Shown here piece after piece: positions 1 to 9,688 of a DNA stretch of 64,000 nt. The translations under genes were made by a program, and so were the position numbers. Within the stretch, counting starts at the first letter, position 1; every line of letters starts with the position of its first letter. The stretch spans positions 62,001 to 126,000 of the forward strand of contig NZ_CAKZLP010000050.1 in the NCBI RefSeq assembly GCF_937127095.1, read 5' to 3'. The DNA is from an uncultured Amphritea sp. GTDB lineage: Bacteria > Pseudomonadota > Gammaproteobacteria > Pseudomonadales > Balneatricaceae. The notes under the pieces were generated by a model. That model was not told the DNA's origin and did no database searches. It was given only the letters and a program-made list of their open reading frames with translations.

Positions 1-3000
1 CGTATCAACGGTGTATATGATGTTGATGGAAATTATCTAGGCGGCGTGGCGAACACCTTTACTGGCTCACCGAGTTATACCGCTGAAACAACATTTGCCC
101 CGGATACCTCAGGTAGTTACTTTGTGTCTGCTGCTTCCTATTCTGGAGGCGGATTCGAAGGTATTTACACCTTACGCATAGAGGATTTGACTGATCCAGG
201 CGCTGATGTCAGTTATAACCCGGTGACCCTGGTGGACTACACTTTCACACTGACCCGCAATGGTTATTTGGATCAGGAAAGCAGTGTTGAGTGGCGTGTC
301 GGTGGTGGTGATGATGCGGTCACTACGAGCGACTTCTACGGTACAGTTGATACGCTGGGCGACAATAGTGGTCTGCCCAGTGGTAGCGTCTCTTTTGCCG
401 TTGGTGAAACCACTAAAACCCTGACGGTGCAGATATTGGCTGACTCGGTTCTTGAAGCTGATGAAAGCCTACAGGTGACGCTATCTGATCCAAGTACCGG
501 ATCTGTTATCGGCACGGCAGTGGCGACCGGCGTTGTTCGCAACGATGATGCTGAGTTGAATATCACCGCGGGTACTGCAAGCTTGTCTGAGGGTGATGCA
601 GGTCATGGTACCGGTGTGGCATACACCTATACCGTCACCCGTACGGGTAATACCGATCAGGTGACCACAGTCGATTGGAACGTAGCTCATGGCACCACTG
701 ATATCAATGATTTCAGTAATGGTAGTAATGCCAATATTACTCCCAGCGGCACCCTGACATTCAGTGCTGGCGAGACCTCGAAAGAGATTACGGTCTACGT
801 GTCTGGTGATACCGGCGTGGGCAGTGTTGAAACAGATGAAACCTTCAGTATACAGCTCAGTAATGCCAATTCCGGCAGTTCGTTAGGTGCTAATGGTTCG
901 TTTAATAGCACCATTCTCAACGATGATGCAAAGCTGGTGTTGACCGTTGATGATTATGAAAAGGCCGAAGGTAAGACCGGAGAAAATACGGTATATAACT
1001 ATACCGTCAGCCGAGAGGGTTTCCTGAATCAGACCACCGCGTTCAACTGGAACGTCAATGATGCGGAAAGCATAACCCACTACAATAATGGCGGCGTTTA
1101 TGACCATACGCCATCACAGCGATGGGAGTATGATGCTGACATAACCGACTTTGGTGGCAGTTTCCCTACGGGAGGCAATATCACCATGGCGAGTGGTGAT
1201 GAAACGGCTTCTTTTGCGGTGACAGTGCCTGGTGATAATACCGTTGAGGATGATCAGTGGTTTGTCGTTAATATCGCCGCGACCAGTGGTTATGATGAAG
1301 TTGTTGTTAAGTATGATGATCCGAATGAGACGGATAATACAACGCTCTTTAGAACCTATAACAATAACTATAGCGGAAATTGGACCTATTATTACGATAA
1401 TCAGGAAGTAAGCAGCGCTAGTAACAACACTACGGCTGATAAAAACTACCTGTTTACCTCCATTGAGCGCGATGAAGCTATTTTCTATCTGAGTGATCGG
1501 GAAGTTGCCGACGAGACAGTTGAAACGCTGTCTCCAGGCAATGATCTGTATCAACGGAATGAAGGCGATACTGCTGCCGATGGGGGTGCAGGTTCGATAA
1601 CCGTTAATGTTGGGGGAACCGATTACGCCTATGTTGAACATATTTTTGCGGTTCAGCGTCAGGTGGCAACCGCGGGTGAGGCAACTGTCGATTGGCGTGT
1701 TAGCACTTACTATAATGATCCGGTCGAAGTTGATGATTTCGTTGATCTGACTTTTGATGTGAATGGTGTGGTTACTGCTGCCAGTGTGTCGACTGCGTTT
1801 CCTTCGGGTACGGTGACATTTGCCGACGGTCAGGAGTGGGCGTATATCAAGTTTTATACGCTTGCGGATGATGTGGGTGAGTATGATGAAAGCTTCAGTG
1901 TCTATCTGGAAAATCCAAGTGCGGGTTCTTCAGTGTATAGCCTTGATGATGTTGGTGATCGTTATAGGAATACAGGATATATCAATAACGACGACACTCG
2001 TTTTGATGCTGCTGCAAGCGACACCATTGAAGGGGGCACAGTCACCTTTACGATTACCCGCGATGGCGATACCCGTGGTACGGATACGGTAGACTGGTTC
2101 ATCACCTTCACGGGTAATGAAACGACTAATGAAAGTACCAGCGATGAGTCGACCTGGTACAAGCTGGATCCATCGGATGTTAATACCCCTGTTCCAGGCA
2201 ACGGTACCGCTACATTTGATGCGGGTAACAATCGCTGGACGGGCTCGCTGACCTTTACTGATGGTGAAACCTCTAAAATCATTACCATGGACACCATAGA
2301 CGACAGCTGGCCGGAAAGTTGGCGAGAAAATATTGCCATCACCCTAGGTAACGCGAACAACGTTGATGATGGCGAGGTCAATCATGACCTTGAAACAGCC
2401 ACAGAGGGATATACGGATTCGGCATGGGTGTATGACAATGAGCCAGACCCGATTCTGACGCTGACGGTCGACAACACCTCTGTATTTGAAGGTACGGCTG
2501 CCAATCCTGTATACAATGATCAGAATACCGGGAATACGGTTACCTTCACTATTACCCGTACTGACCAGCAAGACGATACGCTTGACTATACCTCCACGGT
2601 AGCCTGGTATCTCAGTGGTTCAAACATTAACAGGGGCGACTATGGAGATATTAAAGACTATGGTGCGGTCAATAGGGCTTATGAGTACAACAGCGGCTCT
2701 ACCTACGGCAATGTCTATTTTGCTGCCGGAGAAACCCAGAAGACCGTTACAATTACCTTTAATGGCGATGACTTCGTCGAAAATGATGAAACGCTGACTT
2801 TCCGCCTGATGGAGGCTGATCAGGCAGAAAGCTCTTACTATGATATTTATGGCGGTGCCGCGGATCAAAATGGCTATGGTCCTGCCAATATCGATACCAG
2901 CATTGAAAATAATTACATACAGCAGCAAGTGGTCATTAAGAATGATGATGTACGGCTGTGGGTTGGTGGCTGGGATACCAACGGCAGTGATGCCGGGGGC

Positions 3001-6000
3001 TACAACACCAACCTGAATGTCAGTGCTTATGAGGGCAATCCCCTCTCATTTACCATGGTTCGTGCTGGGCGGATGGATAACGATGTCACGGTGGGCTATG
3101 AAATTATTACCGGTAGTGCAACCGCCGGCGATTTTGTGACTACCAGTGGCACCTTTACACTTGACGCTCAAGCCTACAGTTATAGTAGTGGTTACACCTA
3201 TAATGTATCGATAGAGGATCTGCTGACCGACGATACACTGGTTGAGACCAATGAAAACTTTACCTTAAGGCTGACCACGCCGGGCGATGCAGAAGGCTCC
3301 TATGTCCGTTTCCAGAGTTATGCGATCAACACAACCGCATGGAATAACGGTTACAGTGGCAAGTCGACTACCTTGGATCTTGCTGCCACGCTCTACGATG
3401 ACGATACCACTTACACCCTGACACCCGCGAGTACGAGTCTGGTCGAGACCGATACCGGTTCCAGCCAGACGTTCTCCTTTACGGTTGATCGTGCCAGCAC
3501 CGGCTACAATGGTGCGGCAACGCTGAAATGGCGGGTTGAAGCGGTCGGTGCAGGCACTGATGCTGACGACTTCAGTACATCGGACTCATTAGGCACGAAT
3601 AACGGGCTGCCAAGTGGCACCGTTTCCTTTGCCGATGGTGTTTTGACTAACCAGTTCAGTGTTGTGGTGTCAGGCGACATTATTGCTGAGAATAACGAAC
3701 AGTTTCGGGTGGTGTTGTTTGAAGATACGTTAACAGCGCCTAATCCGGACATTACTAATGCCCACAGTATTGCCAGTGCAGCGTTGACTATCCTGACGGA
3801 TGATACCGGTATCAGTATTGCTGATGCACAGATTGCCGAAGCGGACTCAGATCAGACACTCACCTTTACCATCACCCGCAGTGGTGATTTGAGTGGCAGC
3901 TCAACAATGAACTGGAGCCTGGTGAACGTCTCCACGGCGGCGAGTGATTTTGTGGGCGCGACAACCGGCGCGATCAGCTTTGCGGCGGGTGAGAACAGTC
4001 AGCAGATTCAGGTGACCGTTGCCGGGGATATCACGCCGGAACAATCCGAAAGCTTCACTATTCAGCTGAGTGATATTGTCAACGTTGATGAGGTGATCGA
4101 CAGTTCGGCTGCGGGCACCATTCTTAATGATGATAGTAGTTTCTCGATCCAGGCGGGCGCTGCTGCTGTGGAAGGTACGGCACAAACCTTTACCGTGACA
4201 CGTAGCCATGATACGGCGCAATCACAAACGATTAACTGGTCGGTCAGTGCTGGGACAGATACCGATACAGCTGATTTTAATGGTAGTTTCCCCACCGGAT
4301 CAGTGACTTTCGCTACCGGTGAGCTGAGCAAGACCTTTACGGTAACAGCGTTTGATGACGCCAGCGCCGAAACCCCTGAGGGTTATGTGGTCGATATCAG
4401 TCTGGGGGCTGGTACCAGCGGCGATACCATAACCACTGCGTCTGCAGTTGGTCAGATTCTGGACAATGATGCAGAGTTCAGTATCGTTGCCAATGCTGCG
4501 ACCGAGCTGGAAGGTAACAGCGGCAGTCGCTCTCTGACCTTCACCGTGGACAGTGTATCCGGATACGGTACTGTGAACTGGTCCTTATCAGGCGCAGCTG
4601 CACTAACGGAAACCGATTTTATAACGGTGGACGACTTGGGTAATAACGGCGGGCTACCGAGTGGCTCACTGACATTTACCGGCGATCGTTATCAGACGAT
4701 TACCATTGAAGTGAGTGGTGATGAGACGTTAGAGGCCGATGAACCTTTCACCCTGACGCTATCCGATGCGGCCTCGACAACGGCTGGAACGGCAACGATA
4801 ACAACGGCTACCGCTTCAACAACGATAGTGAATGATGATTCGACACTGTCCATCAGTGCTGCTGACGCGGTTAAGGCTGAGGGTGATTCAAGCCTGACAG
4901 CCTTTACCTTTACTGTCGCTCGCACAGGCTATTTAGCGACCGCGGCAACGGTTAATTATGCCGTGACGGGTAATGGTGCCCAGGCTGCCGATGGTGATGA
5001 CTTTGGTGGTGCTTTGCCGTCGGGTACGCTGAGTCTCGCGGCGGGTGAAGCGTCAACGACATTAACGATCTATGTTAGTGGTGATATCGCCGGCGAGTTT
5101 GATGAAGGCTTTACTGTCACCCTGAGCGATCCGAGTGAGGGGGTAACGATCACTCAGGACACCGCAATAGGGACGATCCAGACCGATGATGTGGTGTTTG
5201 ATATTGCCGCACCGGCCAATCCGGTGGTGGAAGGCGATACGGGTACGACGACTTACTTCGACTTTGTTGTAAGCCGCAGTGGCAACCTCGATGCCAGTCA
5301 GACACTGACATGGAACGTTGCTGGTATCGGTGATAATCCGGCTGCCGTCAGTGATTTTGATGCGATTACCGGCACCGTAACATTCGATGTTAATGACACA
5401 GAGCAAACCATTCGAGTGCCCGTCACCGGCGACTACCTGGTTGAAGATAATGAAAGCTTCCGTGTTACGCTGACCGGCCCTGACGGTATTCACTTTATCA
5501 ATGACACCGCCGATGCGGTGATTACCGATGATGAAACCGCTGTGAATATTACGGCTACGGATGCTTATAAAGCAGAAGGGCAGGATGGCGATCTGACTTA
5601 TTACACCTTTGTTATCAGCCGTGAAGGGAATAAAGCTCTTGCCGCTGATGTGGACTGGAGCCTAACTCTGCCGCAGGGGCTGGATTCAGCGAGCCTGGAT
5701 GATTTTGTGGCGGGCCAGGATACGTTGGGTGTGAATAATGGCTTACCTTCAGGGTCTGTGAGCTTTACCGCCGGTGATACTGAATCTAAAACCATTACGA
5801 TTGGCGTGCTGGGTGATCTTCTGGTTGAACCGGATGAGCTCTTTAATATTGAAATTTCAACCAGCTCAATTGGTCACGGGGTCGTCGATGGCAGCGCCAC
5901 CGGCACCGTGGTCAGCGATGATCTGGCATGGACGGTTAGTGCTACCACTATTCCGGTGGAAGGTGACAGCAATAGTGAATTTGTATTCACGGTTTCGCGC

Positions 6001-9000
6001 ACCGGCAGCCTGTCAGCGACAACTCTCGATTGGTCTGTTGCCGGAAGTGGTGCTGATGCCGCCACTGCAAGCGATTTTGTCGGCAACTTTTTACCTTCTG
6101 GCACGCTCACTTTTGTTCAGGGGCAGGTCAGCCAGACATTTATCGTCAATATCAGTGGCGATAACCAGCTGGAAGCGGATGAAGGGTTTACGGTTTCACT
6201 AACGCCGCCGACCGATGGGCTCAACCATACCTTTGCTCAGCAAACCGCGGATGTCACCATCGCCAATGATGATGATGTTATGTCCATCGCAGCGCTGAAT
6301 GCTGATCAGATTGAAGGTTCTGGCACTAACACAGGCTTAACCTTCACGGTAACGCGGGACGGCAGCTTTGATGGTGTGTCTACGGTTGGCTGGCGCATTA
6401 TCCATACGGATACGTCGGCGGCTGACTTTGACGCAACTTCTGGGGTGGTTGAATTCGCAGACGGCGAGTCCAGCCAGGTGTTGTCCATCAATGTTATCGG
6501 AGACCGCAATGTTGAGGCTGATGAAGGGTTTACGGTCGAGCTCTACGATGCAGGCAGTGGTAGCACGATTGCCGGAGCGGCAGGCAGTGCCGCTGGACTG
6601 ATTAGAAATGATGATGTTGACCTGGTCCTGAGTGGCGTGGTGGCGAGTGCTGTCGAGGGTGACGAATCCAGTGCCGGATCGACAACCTTTACGGTCAGCC
6701 GTAGTGGCGATCTGACCGCAGAAACCACGGTGGATTGGCAAGTGGTTGCCGGTTCGGCTACCGCTGCTGACTTTGCCGGCGCTGTTTTACCTTCCGGCAG
6801 TCTCACGTTTATGGCGGGTGAAACCAGTAAAACCATTACCGTTGACCTCGCTGCAGATGGATTGGATGAAGGCAATGAAACCTTTAATGTTGAGTTAACC
6901 AACCCGAGCAATGAAGCCGATATCACTGTCGGCAGCGTGACGGGTACGATTGTTGATGACGATGATACCCTGACCGTGGTTGCTGTCTCTGGTCCTCAGA
7001 CTGAAGGGGATAGCGGAAGCCGGGCATTTACCTTCCGTGTTGATCGCACCGGCACCACTACCGGTGCTGCCAGTGTTGGCTGGAGTGTTGCCGGTACTGG
7101 TGAGCACCCACTCGAGTTAAGTGAGTTTGTGGATACATCGGGCACCGTGGTGTTTGCCGATGGTGAGACCAGTAAAACATTCACGGTTGAGGTTTATGGG
7201 GATAACCTCGGTGAATATGACGAAAGTTTCACCGTATCGCTTGATAGCCCCAGCTTTGGCTCCACCATTGCTGATGTTACCGCACAAGCTACGGTCTTGA
7301 ACGATGATGCGGTTTTAACTATCGCCGCCGATCAGGTATCGCGTAATGAAGGTGCTGATGGCGTTGAAACCGTGTTTACTTTTACGGCGACCCGAAGCGG
7401 TGATGTCAGTGGCGCGGGCAGTGCCGTCTGGTCGGTACAGCCGAGCGGCGATAACCCGGTGAATGCTCTCGATTTTGGTGGCTTCTATCCTTCCGGGGTG
7501 GTTGGCTTCAGTCCGGGCCAGCAAACCGCGACCATTAGTGTTGTGGTGATGGGTGATGATATTGGTGAGTTTGATGAATCATTCACCCTGGTTCTGTCTG
7601 AACCCGATGGTGTGGATATACTTCAGGGCGAGGCTAGCACTGAGATTGCAAACGATGATACCGGCGTCTCTGTATTTGCTGTGGATGCAGAAAAAGCAGA
7701 GGGTGACCTGGGTGAAACCAGCAGCTTCACTTACCGTGTTGAACGTGTCGGCGACTTGTCACCGACTACCATTACCTGGGCAGTTGAGGGTTATGGCAGC
7801 TATCAGGCGGGTGCTGATGATTTTGTCGGTGGAGTAATGCCATCGGGCAGCATTGAGTTTGCACAAAATCAAGCGTCTGCTGAGATCGTTATTGTGGTGG
7901 CCGGTGATAATGAGCCCGGTCAGGATCAGACTTTCAGAGTGGTCATTGATGGCGATAATCTCGTTAATGATGTCGCTCTGGGCGTGATACAGAATGACGA
8001 TAGTCTGATGACGATTGCCAACGCCGGTGCAGCGAGTCAGCTGGAAGGTGATAGCGGTTCGGTTATTTATGAGTTCACCGTGACACGCAGTGGAGCGGTT
8101 GACAAAGTTGATACAGTCGAATGGGTTGTGGTCGGCAATGGTGGTAATCAGGCCGATGCCAGCGACTTTATCGGTGGGGTATTGCCAGGCGATATAATCA
8201 CCTTTGGTCTTGGTGAAACCAGTAAAACGATATCAGTTGAAGTTGCGTCGGATATGGTCACCGAGGTGAATGAAGGTTTTGCTGTGCAGTTGCAAAATCC
8301 ATCTCAAGGGGTTGCTCTGGATACCAATGCCAGTCAGGCGACTGCCACTATTATCACCGATGATGAAGGTGTGATTCTGCTGGGGCTTGATGTGGAACGG
8401 TTTGAAGGCGAAGCGGGGACTCAAACCCAGTTTACCTATCAGATATTACGCTCGGGTAATACCGATAACCCGGTAACGATCAACTATGCCATCAGTGGTG
8501 ATGTGGATCAGGATGACTTGGTTACCGCGTTAAATGGCACTATTACCATGGCCGCCGGTGTGAGTAGCCAGCAGTTTGTGGTGACAGTGCAGGGTGATGA
8601 TCTGATCGAAGCCGATGAAACGTTCAGACTGACGCTCAGTGGTGCTGATCTTAATATTGACAGCACGCCGGTGGATAGCACTATCCTCGCCGACGAGCAG
8701 GGCGTTAGAATTGTGGCGCGAGAATCAGCAGTTGTTGAAGGCAGTGCTGGCGGTATTACGCAGATCACGTTTGATGTTATCGCAACCGGTGTAAACGGCA
8801 GCACTCAGGTTGATTGGGGGCTGATCGGGACTGGCGGTGCTGATGTCTCGGCAAGTGATTTCAGTGGTGGTGTATTGCCTACCGGTTCACTGGTGTTTAC
8901 CGCCGATGGTACTCAATCAGTGACGGTAGAGCTCAATCAGGATCAAACCGTTGAACTGGATGAGTTGCTGACGGTTGAAATTGACAGTGCTATGACGCTG

Positions 9001-9678
9001 TTGAATAGCAGTGCTGCGACACAGATTACGGATGATGATGTGGCGGGTGATGGTGATGATGTTGTCGAAGGCAGCAATCAGGCTGACACCTTGCTGGGGC
9101 TGCTGGGTGGCGATCAACTTTACGGTTTCGCCGGTGGTGACCGTCTGGAAGGCGGCGATGGTGATGATAGTCTATGGGGTGGAGAAGGCACCGATGTGCT
9201 GATTGGTGGTGCGGGTGCCGATCGCTTTGTGTTTGAAGCTCCGACTCATGGCATGGATGTTATCAGAGACTTTGCCGCAGCAGAGGGTGATACTATCGTA
9301 CTGAATAGTCAGACTTTTGCAGGTATTCCGGGCCTGATGACTAAAGCGCTCGCGTCATTTGAAACCGATGTCAGCACCACGCTTGGGGTGCTGGCATCTC
9401 AGCCGGATGCCGATCTCTATGTTGTCAATATGAATGCTGACTTCAGCTTTGATAATGGCGCAGCCGGAAATCTTGATGAGCTTGAGGCCGCCATGACCAA
9501 TGGTGATCATACGGGTGCGGGCTTGTTCCTTGTGTCTAATGGTGCGCAGACACGCTTGTATTACGATGCTGATACCAATGCCGGAGACGATGGTAGTGGT
9601 TTGATCGCGGTGGCCGAGATGACCTCTGTTGCTGATGCCACCACCGTCGATGATGCGATTATCACCGAGTCACTGTAG
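1..9678 (+). CDS. Giant Calx-beta/RTX repeat adhesin, 5'-truncated by window edge
   Basis: The reading frame is open from base 1, so the true start lies upstream; the GTG at 46 is not a believable start. About 3,225 residues are visible. I count roughly 23 tandem Calx-beta-like domains of about 100-150 residues, most with an acidic D-F module, a TF-x-x-G-E-T-S-K-like strand and a closing NDD/DDD motif. The C-terminus carries RTX nonapeptides (GGDGDDSLWGGEG and relatives, near 9150-9215) and a non-repetitive acidic tail, as in type I secreted calcium-binding proteins. The two following genes encode its likely exporter. The family consists of cell-surface adhesins or biofilm proteins (LapA-like). 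The specific ligand is unknown. No enzymatic domain is evident in the visible part. Confidence 0.9.
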   Translation, partial: RINGVYDVDGNYLGGVANTFTGSPSYTAETTFAPDTSGSYFVSAASYSGGGFEGIYTLRIEDLTDPGADVSYNPVTLVDYTFTLTRNGYLDQESSVEWRVGGGDDAVTTSDFYGTVDTLGDNSGLPSGSVSFAVGETTKTLTVQILADSVLEADESLQVTLSDPSTGSVIGTAVATGVVRNDDAELNITAGTASLSEGDAGHGTGVAYTYTVTRTGNTDQVTTVDWNVAHGTTDINDFSNGSNANITPSGTLTFSAGETSKEITVYVSGDTGVGSVETDETFSIQLSNANSGSSLGANGSFNSTILNDDAKLVLTVDDYEKAEGKTGENTVYNYTVSREGFLNQTTAFNWNVNDAESITHYNNGGVYDHTPSQRWEYDADITDFGGSFPTGGNITMASGDETASFAVTVPGDNTVEDDQWFVVNIAATSGYDEVVVKYDDPNETDNTTLFRTYNNNYSGNWTYYYDNQEVSSASNNTTADKNYLFTSIERDEAIFYLSDREVADETVETLSPGNDLYQRNEGDTAADGGAGSITVNVGGTDYAYVEHIFAVQRQVATAGEATVDWRVSTYYNDPVEVDDFVDLTFDVNGVVTAASVSTAFPSGTVTFADGQEWAYIKFYTLADDVGEYDESFSVYLENPSAGSSVYSLDDVGDRYRNTGYINNDDTRFDAAASDTIEGGTVTFTITRDGDTRGTDTVDWFITFTGNETTNESTSDESTWYKLDPSDVNTPVPGNGTATFDAGNNRWTGSLTFTDGETSKIITMDTIDDSWPESWRENIAITLGNANNVDDGEVNHDLETATEGYTDSAWVYDNEPDPILTLTVDNTSVFEGTAANPVYNDQNTGNTVTFTITRTDQQDDTLDYTSTVAWYLSGSNINRGDYGDIKDYGAVNRAYEYNSGSTYGNVYFAAGETQKTVTITFNGDDFVENDETLTFRLMEADQAESSYYDIYGGAADQNGYGPANIDTSIENNYIQQQVVIKNDDVRLWVGGWDTNGSDAGGYNTNLNVSAYEGNPLSFTMVRAGRMDNDVTVGYEIITGSATAGDFVTTSGTFTLDAQAYSYSSGYTYNVSIEDLLTDDTLVETNENFTLRLTTPGDAEGSYVRFQSYAINTTAWNNGYSGKSTTLDLAATLYDDDTTYTLTPASTSLVETDTGSSQTFSFTVDRASTGYNGAATLKWRVEAVGAGTDADDFSTSDSLGTNNGLPSGTVSFADGVLTNQFSVVVSGDIIAENNEQFRVVLFEDTLTAPNPDITNAHSIASAALTILTDDTGISIADAQIAEADSDQTLTFTITRSGDLSGSSTMNWSLVNVSTAASDFVGATTGAISFAAGENSQQIQVTVAGDITPEQSESFTIQLSDIVNVDEVIDSSAAGTILNDDSSFSIQAGAAAVEGTAQTFTVTRSHDTAQSQTINWSVSAGTDTDTADFNGSFPTGSVTFATGELSKTFTVTAFDDASAETPEGYVVDISLGAGTSGDTITTASAVGQILDNDAEFSIVANAATELEGNSGSRSLTFTVDSVSGYGTVNWSLSGAAALTETDFITVDDLGNNGGLPSGSLTFTGDRYQTITIEVSGDETLEADEPFTLTLSDAASTTAGTATITTATASTTIVNDDSTLSISAADAVKAEGDSSLTAFTFTVARTGYLATAATVNYAVTGNGAQAADGDDFGGALPSGTLSLAAGEASTTLTIYVSGDIAGEFDEGFTVTLSDPSEGVTITQDTAIGTIQTDDVVFDIAAPANPVVEGDTGTTTYFDFVVSRSGNLDASQTLTWNVAGIGDNPAAVSDFDAITGTVTFDVNDTEQTIRVPVTGDYLVEDNESFRVTLTGPDGIHFINDTADAVITDDETAVNITATDAYKAEGQDGDLTYYTFVISREGNKALAADVDWSLTLPQGLDSASLDDFVAGQDTLGVNNGLPSGSVSFTAGDTESKTITIGVLGDLLVEPDELFNIEISTSSIGHGVVDGSATGTVVSDDLAWTVSATTIPVEGDSNSEFVFTVSRTGSLSATTLDWSVAGSGADAATASDFVGNFLPSGTLTFVQGQVSQTFIVNISGDNQLEADEGFTVSLTPPTDGLNHTFAQQTADVTIANDDDVMSIAALNADQIEGSGTNTGLTFTVTRDGSFDGVSTVGWRIIHTDTSAADFDATSGVVEFADGESSQVLSINVIGDRNVEADEGFTVELYDAGSGSTIAGAAGSAAGLIRNDDVDLVLSGVVASAVEGDESSAGSTTFTVSRSGDLTAETTVDWQVVAGSATAADFAGAVLPSGSLTFMAGETSKTITVDLAADGLDEGNETFNVELTNPSNEADITVGSVTGTIVDDDDTLTVVAVSGPQTEGDSGSRAFTFRVDRTGTTTGAASVGWSVAGTGEHPLELSEFVDTSGTVVFADGETSKTFTVEVYGDNLGEYDESFTVSLDSPSFGSTIADVTAQATVLNDDAVLTIAADQVSRNEGADGVETVFTFTATRSGDVSGAGSAVWSVQPSGDNPVNALDFGGFYPSGVVGFSPGQQTATISVVVMGDDIGEFDESFTLVLSEPDGVDILQGEASTEIANDDTGVSVFAVDAEKAEGDLGETSSFTYRVERVGDLSPTTITWAVEGYGSYQAGADDFVGGVMPSGSIEFAQNQASAEIVIVVAGDNEPGQDQTFRVVIDGDNLVNDVALGVIQNDDSLMTIANAGAASQLEGDSGSVIYEFTVTRSGAVDKVDTVEWVVVGNGGNQADASDFIGGVLPGDIITFGLGETSKTISVEVASDMVTEVNEGFAVQLQNPSQGVALDTNASQATATIITDDEGVILLGLDVERFEGEAGTQTQFTYQILRSGNTDNPVTINYAISGDVDQDDLVTALNGTITMAAGVSSQQFVVTVQGDDLIEADETFRLTLSGADLNIDSTPVDSTILADEQGVRIVARESAVVEGSAGGITQITFDVIATGVNGSTQVDWGLIGTGGADVSASDFSGGVLPTGSLVFTADGTQSVTVELNQDQTVELDELLTVEIDSAMTLLNSSAATQITDDDVAGDGDDVVEGSNQADTLLGLLGGDQLYGFAGGDRLEGGDGDDSLWGGEGTDVLIGGAGADRFVFEAPTHGMDVIRDFAAAEGDTIVLNSQTFAGIPGLMTKALASFETDVSTTLGVLASQPDADLYVVNMNADFSFDNGAAGNLDELEAAMTNGDHTGAGLFLVSNGAQTRLYYDADTNAGDDGSGLIAVAEMTSVADATTVDDAIITESL

Positions 9679-9688
9679 GGTACATTAA

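Noticed and set aside
3800..9000. Periodic repeats as possible CRISPR or satellite DNA
   Set aside because: The periodicity is at the protein level (Calx-beta domains of about 100-120 residues) in one open frame. There are no short identical repeats with unique spacers.
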